From contig CAYPAU010000013.1 in NCBI GenBank assembly GCA_964408825.1, forward strand, positions 1-24,036: a DNA stretch of 24,036 nucleotides. Reading direction: 5' to 3'. A program made the position numbers and the translations under genes. This DNA comes from CAYPAU01 sp964408825 (GTDB taxonomy: Bacteria; Patescibacteriota; Microgenomatia; Levybacterales; UBA12049). Below the pieces are notes generated by a model. It made no database searches. It saw only the letters and a program-made list of their open reading frames with translations, and had not been told where the DNA came from. The stretch's first letter is position 1; every line of letters starts with the position of its first letter. Positions 1 to 6,503 of this stretch are shown piece by piece.

Positions 1-591
1 AAATATCAAAAGGATCTTATAAAAAAATTTTGTAAAGGTTTAAAAGTTCTAAATTTAGGAACAGACAGACTTGTTCCATTGATAGAGCAAGGAGCAGGGC
101 TTGCCGTTATTAACAGCTCGGAGTTCACCCGTCTGGCTCGAGACGCTCGCCAAAGCTTATTTAAGTCTTTAAAAATTCCCCGCTCGCTAAGTGAAAAAGG
201 ATTACGAAGTAAATTTTCAAAAAAATCTGGATCCTTTTTCAGTTCTCTCGCAGACGGGCAGAACTCCTTGCACCAAATTTTAAAAGAAGAGTTAAAACCT
301 TTTTTAGATTTTAAAATTGATGTCCTGGTCTTAGGATGTTCTCATTTCCCGTTAATTAAGAAAGAAATTGGGCAAGCTTTGGGGAAGAATGTCCAGGTTT
401 TGGACTCCGGTGGTGCAGTTGCAAGACAGACAAAAAGAGTTTTAGTTTCTGAAAACTTGCTTTCGAGGTATAATAAGCCAGAGCATATCTTTTATACGAC
501 GGGAGATTTAAATAAGCTTATTAAGCTTTCAAAAAAACTATTAAAAGAAAAATCTGCGAAAATCACAAAGTTTAAAAAGATAAATTTATGA
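1..591 (+). CDS. murI: Glutamate racemase, 3' part (cut by window start)
   Basis: Glutamate racemase converts L- to D-glutamate in the cytoplasm for peptidoglycan. The frame is open from base 1, so the N-terminal half, with the first catalytic cysteine, lies outside the window. Seen: a LVPLIEQG segment, then LVLGCSHFPL (the second catalytic Cys in the family's GCTHYPL motif), then a DSGGAVARQT motif like the family's DSG..A. Between them is an unusual segment of about 46 residues, rich in Ser, Arg and Lys, that racemases lack. It matches the palindromic insertion at 123-264. The stop overlaps the next start (ATGA at 588-591), so the genes are probably translationally coupled. The murD gene two positions downstream uses the D-glutamate product, which supports the call. 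A TTG at 79 could be mistaken for the start, but homology clearly continues upstream of it. Confidence 0.93.
   Translation, partial: KYQKDLIKKFCKGLKVLNLGTDRLVPLIEQGAGLAVINSSEFTRLARDARQSLFKSLKIPRSLSEKGLRSKFSKKSGSFFSSLADGQNSLHQILKEELKPFLDFKIDVLVLGCSHFPLIKKEIGQALGKNVQVLDSGGAVARQTKRVLVSENLLSRYNKPEHIFYTTGDLNKLIKLSKKLLKEKSAKITKFKKINL
123..264. repeat. Class A structured palindromic element inside murI
   Basis: Nested inverted repeat within the coding frame. Outer arms: GTTC 123-126 with GAAC 261-264, CCCGTCTG 128-135 with CAGACGGG 251-258, and CGAGA 139-143 with TCTCG 246-250. Inner stem: an 11-bp perfect pair, 192-202 with 231-241 (TGAAAAAGGAT / ATCCTTTTTCA). Unpaired motifs GACGCTCGC (142-150), CCGCTCGCTAA (180-190) and TTCAGTTC (238-245) recur in the murD copy, and the first two are 38 bases apart in both. 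The element reads through as amino acids without stops. Exact ends are uncertain. Confidence 0.85.
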
Positions 592-1181
592 TAAAAACAA
601 ATGAACTTACTGAGGAAGGAGCTGTTGTAAATGAAGATAGACCAGCAGCAAAACCAGTGGGGATCGGTGAATATGTTATCCCTGAAGAGGGAGTTATGGT
701 AAGATACACGAGATTTCTACCAGATAAGGAGACATTCCATGATCTTATCGACGATGGTAAAAAAACAGATATCCCTCCTTATCTTTCTGCCGTTTTTATA
801 CACATGGATGAGACTATCGATGTTACTTTTGGGAATGCAAGAAATCATTATGAGATTGTATTGGCAGTAGAGCATGAAAAAGGAAGAAAGGTGGGTCAAT
901 GGGACTGGAGTCATATTCAAATGGAGCTAGACAAAGAATCAGGTAAACTTAAAAAAATAAGCATGGGCGGTTTTGGGAATGTAAAGAGGAATTTAATGCT
1001 TTTATTGGGAAGAATTAATCCCCAGTTATTTGTCCCACAAGAAGTACCTATTTCAATATGGGGAAGACACGAATCTTATGTTTACGATCCTTTAAGTAGA
1101 GAACTTAAAGAGGAAGTTGAAGATGTTGCCCCGGGGAAAACAGTTTTAAACCCATTGGGTAAAGTAAAACCGCTTTATTAA
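588..1181 (+). CDS. Uncharacterised protein between murI and murD
   Basis: A 197-residue protein that I do not recognise. It is soluble (no signal peptide, no membrane segment), acidic at the N-terminus, with a mixed alpha/beta look and conserved-looking patches GQWDWSHIQMEL (about residues 102-113) and IPEEGVMVRY (about 31-40). Its start overlaps the murI stop by four bases and its stop is one base before the murD ATG, so it is translated within the mur operon. Position alone would suggest a cell-envelope role, but nothing in the sequence proves that. The N-terminal 25 residues look disordered. Confidence 0.85.
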   Translation: MIKTNELTEEGAVVNEDRPAAKPVGIGEYVIPEEGVMVRYTRFLPDKETFHDLIDDGKKTDIPPYLSAVFIHMDETIDVTFGNARNHYEIVLAVEHEKGRKVGQWDWSHIQMELDKESGKLKKISMGGFGNVKRNLMLLLGRINPQLFVPQEVPISIWGRHESYVYDPLSRELKEEVEDVAPGKTVLNPLGKVKPLY

Positions 1182-1182
1182 T

Positions 1183-2703
1183 ATGTCTGATAGATTCAAA
1201 AATAAAAAAATTGCGGTGATAGGTGCCGGAACAGAGGGGCAATCAAGCGCACTTTTTCTGGCAAAAAAGGGAGCAAAAGTTTGGGTTTTGGATCAAAAGA
1301 AAAAAGGGGAGTTAGATCAAAAATCTATTAAAATATTAAGAGAAAAAGATATAAAGATATTATGTGGGAGAAACTACCTTGACGATCTTAATAAGTTGGA
1401 TCTTGTTGTCAGAAGCCCGGGGATAAGAATTCAGAATTTAGAATCTAGAATTAAGAATAAAGAAATAACATCGCAGACTAAGATTTTTTTTGATCTTTGC
1501 CCTTGTAAAATCATTGGTATAACCGGGACGAAAGGGAAAGGAACGACATCGGCATTAATTTATGAAATGTTTAAAAAACAAGGTCTTGATGCATATTTAG
1601 GAGGAAATATAGGAAGACCCCCATTGGGTTTTTTGGACAAATTAAATCCTCAATCAATTATGGTCCTTGAACTTTCAAGTTTTCAACTTCAAGACTTGAC
1701 ACGCAGTCCACATATTGCAGTCATGCTTATGACGACAAGTGAACACCTTGATTATCACAAAAATACAGAAGAATATGTACGAGCAAAAAGAAATATTTTA
1801 AAATTTCAAACCGCGGGAGATTTTGCAATTCTCAACAAAGACTATCCGGCAAGCAGAGAATCAGACATTCACACGAATGCAAAAATGTTTTATGTTTCAA
1901 GAGATAACAAGGTTGAAGAAGGATGTTTTGTTGAGGATGGAAAAATTATTGTGAGATTAGATTTCTCAGATTTGCCACGCTTGTCAGATGACGCTCGCTC
2001 AAGTTTTTCTAAATCATCGACCACCCTCCGCTCGCTAAATGAACGCCGACATCCAAGTTTAAAATTCAACCAAAGTAAATCTACATCGCCGTTCAGTTCA
2101 TCTGAAAGCGGACAAATCATCGAAATCGAGTTAATGGATACTAAAAAAATTCTTCTTCCCGGGGAGCATAATCTTGAAAATGTTTGTGCAGCGGTGATGG
2201 CTTCAATTTTATCAGGAGTTTCTAAGGAAAATATAGTAAAAGTTCTAAAAACTTTTAAGGGTCTTGAGCATAGACTTGAGTTAGTCGCAGAGATAAATGG
2301 GGTGCGTTTCTATGATGATTCCTTCTCAACAATTCCTGAGACAACAATTGCAGCGATTCTGGCCTTCAAAGAACCTGAAATTTTAATTTTGGGTGGGTCG
2401 AGTAAGAACAGTGATTTTACAGAACTTGGACGCGTCATAAGTGATTCGAAAAATATAAAAGCAATTATTGGAATAGGGCTTGAATGGCCGAAAATTAAAT
2501 TAAAAATTAAAAATGAAAAATTAAAAATTGTGGAAGGTTTGAAAACAATGAAAGATATTGTTAAAACAGTTTTTGAACTTGCAGAAGCGGGGGATGTGGT
2601 TCTTCTTTCTCCTGCCTGCGCCTCATTTGACATGTTTAAAAACTACAAAGACCGCGGAGATCAATTTAAAAGGGAAGTCTCTAAGTTACCCGTTAGAAAT
2701 TAA
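1183..2703 (+). CDS. murD: UDP-N-acetylmuramoylalanine--D-glutamate ligase
   Basis: Cytoplasmic Mur ligase that adds D-glutamate to UDP-MurNAc-L-Ala using ATP. Domains in order: N-terminal Rossmann-like UDP-binding domain (AVIGAGTEG near residue 12), central ATPase with P-loop GITGTKGKGTT (residues 112-122), GGNIG and LELSSFQL, the EHLDYH region with nearby lysines, then the C-terminal domain with GLEHRLE, DDSFSTIPET and LSPACASFDMFKNY. At 506 residues it is longer than a typical MurD (about 440-460). The extra length is explained by a class A element at 1969-2118 (about residues 263-312) and two period-7 arrays at 1426-1467 and 2498-2530, all in frame. It follows murI by one gene, so the enzyme and its D-Glu supply are co-expressed. 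Confidence 0.95.
   Translation: MSDRFKNKKIAVIGAGTEGQSSALFLAKKGAKVWVLDQKKKGELDQKSIKILREKDIKILCGRNYLDDLNKLDLVVRSPGIRIQNLESRIKNKEITSQTKIFFDLCPCKIIGITGTKGKGTTSALIYEMFKKQGLDAYLGGNIGRPPLGFLDKLNPQSIMVLELSSFQLQDLTRSPHIAVMLMTTSEHLDYHKNTEEYVRAKRNILKFQTAGDFAILNKDYPASRESDIHTNAKMFYVSRDNKVEEGCFVEDGKIIVRLDFSDLPRLSDDARSSFSKSSTTLRSLNERRHPSLKFNQSKSTSPFSSSESGQIIEIELMDTKKILLPGEHNLENVCAAVMASILSGVSKENIVKVLKTFKGLEHRLELVAEINGVRFYDDSFSTIPETTIAAILAFKEPEILILGGSSKNSDFTELGRVISDSKNIKAIIGIGLEWPKIKLKIKNEKLKIVEGLKTMKDIVKTVFELAEAGDVVLLSPACASFDMFKNYKDRGDQFKREVSKLPVRN
1426..1467 (+). repeat. Heptad (7-bp period) array inside murD
   Basis: Six consecutive units of the form AGAANNN (agaattc, agaattt, agaatct and so on). The total of 42 bp equals 14 codons, so the frame is kept. 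It encodes a charged stretch between the N-terminal domain and the P-loop domain. Confidence 0.85.
1969..2118. repeat. Class A structured palindromic element inside murD
   Basis: Second copy of the element seen in murI. Outer arms: GATTTG 1969-1974 with CAAATC 2113-2118, CGCTT 1978-1982 with AAGCG 2106-2110, TCAGATGA 1984-1991 with TCATCTGA 2098-2105. Inner stem: TGAACG 2040-2045 with CGTTCA 2090-2095. Shared motifs: GACGCTCGC 1990-1998, CCGCTCGCTAA 2028-2038 (again 38 bases apart) and TTCAGTTC 2092-2099. Arm sequences differ from those in murI but pairing is preserved. The span of 150 bp equals 50 codons and adds a Ser/Arg/Lys-rich loop to MurD. Confidence 0.87.
2498..2530 (+). repeat. Heptad array inside murD 3' part
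   Basis: Repeats of AATTAAA with one AATGAAA variant, period 7, four full units plus a partial one. It encodes a Lys/Ile/Leu-rich stretch in the C-terminal domain. Confidence 0.7.
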
Positions 2704-2723
2704 TATTTATATTAGACTGGGAC

Positions 2724-2752
2724 TTGACAAACTTCTTTGATATCACTATACT
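2724..2752 (+). promoter_or_regulatory. Promoter of the TrpR-like gene (leaderless)
   Basis: TTGACA at 2724-2729, a 17-base spacer, TATACT at 2747-2752. The ATG at 2759 lies six bases after the -10 box, so transcription should start at or next to the start codon. Confidence 0.85.
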
Positions 2753-2758
2753 AGTACG

Positions 2759-3013
2759 ATGAAATCAAATAATGAGATCAGGGGTTTGGTTGAGATTCTA
2801 TTGAAAATTAATAATGGGGATGAAATGCTGGATTTTTTACAGGGGATTTTGACGCCAAAGGAATTAATAGAAATTCCCAACCGTTTGGCTATCGTAAAAA
2901 TGCTTAAAAAAGGAATTTCCCAGCATGATATAGCCGGGAAATTGCATGTTGGTGTTGCAACGGTAACACGTGGATCAAGAGAAATGCAGAAAGGCAGATT
3001 TAAAAATGTTTAA
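2759..3013 (+). CDS. TrpR/YerC-type helix-turn-helix regulator
   Basis: An 84-residue all-helical protein of the Trp-repressor fold (TrpR/YerC/YecD family). Seen: the family pattern LTPKELIEIPNRLAIVKMLKKG followed by the HTH, with ISQHDIAGKLHVGVATVTRGSREM at about residues 53-76. The length is normal for the YerC type. It is expected to bind operator DNA as a dimer. The ligand is not predictable, and YerC-type members need not sense tryptophan. It has its own strong leaderless promoter and lies upstream of trpS behind a terminator-like leader, so control of trpS or the small ORF is a reasonable but unproven inference. Confidence 0.88.
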   Translation: MKSNNEIRGLVEILLKINNGDEMLDFLQGILTPKELIEIPNRLAIVKMLKKGISQHDIAGKLHVGVATVTRGSREMQKGRFKNV

Positions 3014-3042
3014 TTCTTTTAAAGTTATTTGTTCATGGCAAA

Positions 3043-3140
3043 GCCTCCTTAACGGGAGGTAGTTTTGTTGAAATAGAGATATTTAGGAAACAAACCTCCC
3101 AAAAGGGGAGGTTTTTTTTGATGGAGGTTTAAGGAGGTGA
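3043..3140 (+). promoter_or_regulatory. Attenuator-like leader with competing CCTCC/GGAGG segments
   Basis: Two CCTCC segments (3044-3048 and inside 3093-3100) and four GGAGG segments (3055-3059, within 3105-3113, near 3123-3127, and the Shine-Dalgarno at 3132-3140) lie in under 100 bases. CCTCC at 3044 can pair with the adjacent GGAGG or with any later one, including the ribosome binding site of the 57-residue ORF. This would allow mutually exclusive terminator, antiterminator and RBS-sequestering folds. The pairing is seen in the sequence; the regulatory role is inferred. Confidence 0.5.
3093..3120 (+). terminator. Intrinsic terminator after the TrpR-like gene
   Basis: Stem AACCTCCC (3093-3100) with GGGAGGTT (3106-3113), loop of five bases, then a run of T. 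It lies 80 bases after the TrpR-like stop and only about 30 bases before the small ORF, so it may be a conditional terminator for the downstream genes. Confidence 0.85.
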
Positions 3141-3146
3141 GTTAAT

Positions 3147-3320
3147 ATGTTAAGAGAAATTAATAGAAATAATCCTGAAGATGCGCAAGATTTTAAAGCT
3201 CCTAAGGCGCCAAGGAATATAGATGAGGCTGGAGTAGCACATTTCGGGATTTATATAGATCCTGCTGCGGATAACCCGATGTTTAATATTCCAGGAAATA
3301 AAAATCAAGGAGATAAATAA
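3147..3320 (+). CDS. Small hypothetical protein (57 aa) with perfect ribosome binding site
   Basis: The ORF starts MLREINRNNPEDAQDF and ends KNQGDK, 57 residues, hydrophilic, with Pro and Asn and no Trp or Cys. It is preceded by AGGAGGTGA at 3132-3140, six bases from the ATG, the strongest Shine-Dalgarno in the window and striking where most first genes have none. It sits directly after an intrinsic terminator and 41 bases before the leaderless trpS stub. It is too small to place in a family. It could be a regulatory peptide whose translation controls readthrough, or a peptide of unknown function. Confidence 0.65.
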   Translation: MLREINRNNPEDAQDFKAPKAPRNIDEAGVAHFGIYIDPAADNPMFNIPGNKNQGDK

Positions 3321-3345
3321 TATTAAAGTTTAATCTAGCAAAACA

Positions 3346-3354
3346 TGATAAACT
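3346..3354 (+). promoter_or_regulatory. Extended -10 promoter at the trpS stub
   Basis: TGATAAACT: TG at 3346-3347 and -10 hexamer TAAACT at 3349-3354. The stub ATG at 3362 is seven bases downstream, so the transcript should begin at the stub's start codon. No good -35 box is seen. Confidence 0.6.
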
Positions 3355-3361
3355 AAAAAGT

Positions 3362-3448
3362 ATGAAAAAGAGAGTTTTGTCGGGAATAAGAGCGACCCTC
3401 CTTCGCTTAAAGCTTCGGAAGGGCAAGCGGGAAGGATTTAATTTATGA
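3362..3448 (+). pseudogene. Duplicated 5' stub of trpS (28-codon upstream ORF)
   Basis: It encodes MKKRVLSGIRAT, nearly identical to the TrpRS N-terminus MKRVLSGIRAT starting at 3445. At DNA level the codons differ mostly at wobble positions (GTT/GTG, TTG/CTT, GGA/GGT, ATA/ATT, AGA/CGG). After the shared part the frame enters a class B palindromic element and stops at TGA 3446-3448, overlapping the ATG of the full gene as ATGA. It sits at the leaderless promoter position, so it is probably translated and coupled to trpS. It may be a relic of a replaced allele now acting as a leader peptide. Confidence 0.8.
3396..3435. repeat. Class B palindromic element between trpS stub and trpS
   Basis: Core CCTTCGCTTAAAGCTTCGG (from 3400) followed by an AAGCGGG tail. 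The same core, CCTTCGCTAAAGCTTCGG with a GAAAGCGGA tail, occurs inside mutM at 17121-17156. Arms CCTTCG and CGGAAGG pair with one bulge. Confidence 0.7.
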
Positions 3449-4455
3449 AAAGAGTGCTTTCGGGTATTCGGGCGACGGGAAGACTCCATTTGGGAAATTA
3501 CCTTGGGGCTGTCAAGGGAATGCTTGAGCTTCAAGATCCTTCGGCATCCTTCGGTAAAACTCAGGAAAAGGGCTCAGGACAAGTTTATGAAACTTTTTAT
3601 ATGGTTGCAGATGTTCATACCATTACTACACCATATAATGTTGAAGAACTGCGAAAAAACAGACGAGAAGTAATTATTGATTATTTAGCAGCCGGACTTG
3701 ATCCACAGAAATCGGTAATCTTTCAACAATCAGAAGTGCCTGAGCATATGGAGCTTGCCTTTTATTTTTCATCTGTTGTAACTGTTGCCAAGATGCAGCA
3801 TCTTCCGACTTTTAAAGAAAAAGTAAAACAATATCCTCAAAATGTAACAATGGCTCTTTTAAATTACCCGGTTCTTATGGCAGCAGATATCCTGATTTAT
3901 AAAGCAGAACTTGTACCTGTCGGCATTGATCAGGAGCCGCATCTTGAGGTTGCACGGGAGATTGCAAGGCGTTTTAACCAAGATTATGGAACAGACTTTC
4001 CGGAGCCGAAGAAGTTTGCCACAAATGGCGAATACATTCCATCACTCCTTGGTAAGGGAAAGATGAGCAAAAGTGTTGAAGGAAGTTACATAAACTTAAC
4101 CGACGATTTGGAAAAAATCAGAAAAAAAATTAGAGCAGTTCCGACTGCTGATACAAGCGGTGGAGAAATGAGTGAAGGAGTAAAGACACTTTTTACTTTG
4201 CTTAAACTTTTCTCTCCTATCTCTTATGGTGAGTTTGAACAAAAGTTTAACAGTGGAAATTTGCAATACTCAGAGCTTAAGGATTATTTATCCGAAATTA
4301 TATATAAAGAACTTGAGCCCATACAAAAGGAAAGAAAAAGATTGGAGCACGATACGGAATATGTAGACCTGATTATAAAAGAGGGAAATGAAAAAGCCCG
4401 GGAAGTTGCGAGACAAACCGTAAGAGAAGTGCGGGAGAAAATGGGGCTCGGTTAG
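3445..4455 (+). CDS. trpS: Tryptophanyl-tRNA synthetase
   Basis: Class I aminoacyl-tRNA synthetase charging tRNA-Trp. Seen: the HIGH-type motif HLGN at residues 15-18, the DVHTITT segment, MAADILIYKAELVPVGIDQEPHLEVAR, and KMSKS at 206-210. The 336-residue length is normal for bacterial TrpRS. After residue 30 there is a short foreign loop (SASFGKTQEKGSG) encoded by the class C element at 3535-3583. The start is fixed by homology. The ATG overlaps the stop of the upstream stub. There is no Shine-Dalgarno, so translation probably depends on coupling to the stub. A period-7 array begins exactly at its stop codon. Confidence 0.96.
   Translation: MKRVLSGIRATGRLHLGNYLGAVKGMLELQDPSASFGKTQEKGSGQVYETFYMVADVHTITTPYNVEELRKNRREVIIDYLAAGLDPQKSVIFQQSEVPEHMELAFYFSSVVTVAKMQHLPTFKEKVKQYPQNVTMALLNYPVLMAADILIYKAELVPVGIDQEPHLEVAREIARRFNQDYGTDFPEPKKFATNGEYIPSLLGKGKMSKSVEGSYINLTDDLEKIRKKIRAVPTADTSGGEMSEGVKTLFTLLKLFSPISYGEFEQKFNSGNLQYSELKDYLSEIIYKELEPIQKERKRLEHDTEYVDLIIKEGNEKAREVARQTVREVREKMGLG
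3535..3583 (+). repeat. Class C (CCTTCGG...CTCAGGACAAG) element in trpS
   Basis: Two CCTTCGG copies followed by CTCAGGA and GCTCAGGACAAG. It adds about 13 residues in frame to a surface loop. Related copies are in the glycosyltransferase (12012-12064) and mutM (17263-17280). Confidence 0.7.
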
Positions 4456-4487
4456 AATTTAGAATTCAGAGTTTAGAATTCAGAGTT
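4453..4487 (+). repeat. Heptad array starting at the trpS stop codon
   Basis: Five units, TAGAATT three times and CAGAGTT twice. The first T-A-G is the stop codon itself. The array is followed by a T run. Confidence 0.85.
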
Positions 4488-4502
4488 TTTTTGTTTCCGA
4501 AG

Positions 4503-4537
4503 AACTAATAACTAATAACTGATACTAAATAACTGTC
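4503..4537 (+). repeat. Heptad array upstream of ftsH
   Basis: Units AACTAAT, AACTAAT, AACTGAT, then two diverged units, period 7. It lies just upstream of the ftsH -35 box. Confidence 0.8.
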
Positions 4538-4545
4538 ATTATCTC

Positions 4546-4574
4546 TTGGCAAACAGCCTCAAATGTGTTATAAT
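4546..4574 (+). promoter_or_regulatory. ftsH promoter (leaderless)
   Basis: TTGGCA at 4546-4551, a 17-base spacer, TATAAT at 4569-4574 with an extended TG at 4566-4567. The ATG at 4582 is seven bases on. The TTG at 4546 is in frame with ftsH and can be mistaken for its start, but it lies in the -35 box. Confidence 0.88.
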
Positions 4575-4581
4575 TTTCCCC

Positions 4582-6453
4582 ATGGCTAAATTCTCAACTA
4601 AAAAAACCAAGAAACAAAAAATAGGAAAATTTAAGATTAATACCTCATGGAAGAACCTAATTCTTTACGGGTTTTTAATATTGGTTGCAGGATTTTTATT
4701 CTTAAGCGCCACGATTCCAACGACACCGGTTAATACCGTACCTCTTTCACAAGTCGTAAAAGATGTAAAGGATGGAAAAGTTAAAGAAATTACGGTAACC
4801 GACAACAAACTGACCGTCAAAAGAGAAAACAACGAGACAGTACAAACCTTCAAAGAACCCGGCTCAAACGTATATCAACTCTTCAAAGATGCAGGAGTCT
4901 CACTCGATAAGACAAAAGTTGCCGTAAAAGACGAAACAGGTCTTAACAGTTGGGTAAACATCCTTTCTTCAGTTATCCCGATTCTTCTTATGGTTGCATT
5001 TTTCTGGTTTATTTTCCGTCAAGCAAGAGGAGCTCAGGAAAGTATTTTCTCATTCGGTCAGTCGCGGGCAAAATTATTCTCAAAAGATACCCCAAGGATA
5101 AGATTTTCAGACGTTGCCGGAGTCGATGAGGCAAAACAGGAGCTGACCGAAATCGTAGATTTTCTTAAAAACCCGGGGAAATATAAGGCTATGGGAGCAA
5201 GAACACCAAAGGGTGTTCTTATGGTAGGACCTTCTGGAACCGGAAAGACTCTTTTGGCAAGAGCAACCGCAGGAGAAGCAAATGTGCCGTTTTTTTCTAT
5301 GGCAGGCTCTGAGTTTATGGAAATGCTTGTCGGGGTCGGGGCATCTCGCGTACGGGATTTGTTTAACAACGCCAAAAAAGCACAGCCGGCAATAATTTTT
5401 ATCGATGAAATTGATGCAATCGGAAGACAACGGGGAATAGGAATAATGGGGGGACATGATGAGAGAGAGCAGACACTAAACCAGATCCTTGTTGAGATGG
5501 ACGGATTTGCACCGACTGAACAGCTTGTCGTCATGGCGGCAACCAACAGACCCGATGTATTGGATCCTGCCCTTGTTCGCCCGGGAAGATTTGATAGGCG
5601 TGTAGTTTTGGATATGCCGGATATTGAGGGAAGGAAGGCAATTTTGGCAATTCATGCAAGAGGAAAGCCGTTTGAGAAAAAAGTGGATTGGGAAAAGGCT
5701 GCCAAAAGGACTGTTGGATTTTCAGGAGCAGATCTTGAGAACATGCTTAACGAGGCGGCGATTCTTGCAGCCCGTCTTAATAAAAAGGCGATTGATATGA
5801 GTGATATTGAAGAGGCGGCAACTAAGGTAAAGCTTGGACCCGAAAAAAAGAGGCTTCAATCAGATGAAGACAGGAAAATGACTGCGTATCACGAGGCGGG
5901 ACACGCTCTTGTTTCATGGGAGATGCCTCATATGGATCCTGTGCACAGAATCTCAATTGTAAGTCGAGGTTTGTCCTTAGGCCACACAATGATGGAGCCA
6001 ACAGAGCATGTACATGAAACAAAAACAAGATTAATAGAGCAAATTTCGGTAATGCTTGGCGGAAGAGCTGCGGAGAATTTGATTTTCAATGAGGAGACAA
6101 CCGGAGCTTCCGATGACATTGCAAAAGCAACGGAAGTCGCAAGAGCAATGGTGGTAGAGTTTGGTATGAGTGAGCTAGGACCCATAAGTCTTGAGGGAGA
6201 CAAAAGAAGATTTTACCCCGAACAGACAAATATTTCAGATGATATGGCCTCAAAAATTGATGCGGAGGTTCAGAAAATTACCAAAGAAGGTTACAGGAAG
6301 GCCGTAGCGATTCTTAAAAAGCTTCGAGGAAAACTTGATTTACTTGCAGAAGAATTACTTAAGAAAGAGACAATTGAGTCTGAGGAATTTGAAAGACTTA
6401 TCGGTCCTAAGAAATCAGCCGGTCGTCTTGCATTCGTCCCCGCTAGATCATAG
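4582..6453 (+). CDS. ftsH: ATP-dependent zinc metalloprotease FtsH
   Basis: Membrane-anchored AAA+ protease that degrades misfolded and regulatory proteins. 623 residues from the ATG at 4582, chosen because the promoter overlaps any upstream start. Order: basic N-terminus, membrane segment at about residues 26-46, short extracytoplasmic domain, second membrane segment at about 125-146, AAA+ domain with Walker A GPSGTGKT (216-223; the usual second Pro is Ser), Walker B IIFIDEID, the second region of homology ending in RPGRFDRR, then peptidase domain with the zinc motif HEAGH (437-441) and a downstream acidic zinc ligand region (TGASDDIAKAT). It is complete and of usual length. It is a single-gene unit with its own promoter. 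Confidence 0.97.
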   Translation: MAKFSTKKTKKQKIGKFKINTSWKNLILYGFLILVAGFLFLSATIPTTPVNTVPLSQVVKDVKDGKVKEITVTDNKLTVKRENNETVQTFKEPGSNVYQLFKDAGVSLDKTKVAVKDETGLNSWVNILSSVIPILLMVAFFWFIFRQARGAQESIFSFGQSRAKLFSKDTPRIRFSDVAGVDEAKQELTEIVDFLKNPGKYKAMGARTPKGVLMVGPSGTGKTLLARATAGEANVPFFSMAGSEFMEMLVGVGASRVRDLFNNAKKAQPAIIFIDEIDAIGRQRGIGIMGGHDEREQTLNQILVEMDGFAPTEQLVVMAATNRPDVLDPALVRPGRFDRRVVLDMPDIEGRKAILAIHARGKPFEKKVDWEKAAKRTVGFSGADLENMLNEAAILAARLNKKAIDMSDIEEAATKVKLGPEKKRLQSDEDRKMTAYHEAGHALVSWEMPHMDPVHRISIVSRGLSLGHTMMEPTEHVHETKTRLIEQISVMLGGRAAENLIFNEETTGASDDIAKATEVARAMVVEFGMSELGPISLEGDKRRFYPEQTNISDDMASKIDAEVQKITKEGYRKAVAILKKLRGKLDLLAEELLKKETIESEEFERLIGPKKSAGRLAFVPARS

Positions 6454-6467
6454 TTAGCCTTTAATCA

Positions 6468-6497
6468 TTGACAAATAGCTCTTGCCTTTGAGACACT
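6468..6497 (+). promoter_or_regulatory. Promoter of the DUF5671-like gene (leaderless)
   Basis: TTGACA 6468-6473, an 18-base spacer, GACACT 6492-6497. The GTG start at 6504 is six bases downstream, which supports GTG as the true start. Confidence 0.7.
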
Positions 6498-6503
6498 TAA
6501 AAA

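Noticed and set aside
3362..4455. trpS stub and full gene read as one product by frameshifting
   Set aside because: The full gene already has a complete N-terminus and an ATGA junction; no slippery site is seen.
4453..4490. T run after the trpS array as an intrinsic terminator
   Set aside because: No stable stem precedes the T run; only direct repeats are seen.
4546..4581. Longer ftsH reading frame from TTG at 4546
   Set aside because: The TTG is part of the -35 box, and the added residues have no FtsH similarity; the ATG at 4582 fits the -10 box.
5058..6203. Several minus-strand open frames opposite ftsH
   Set aside because: They are shadows of a well-conserved gene, with no recognisable protein features, promoter or ribosome site.
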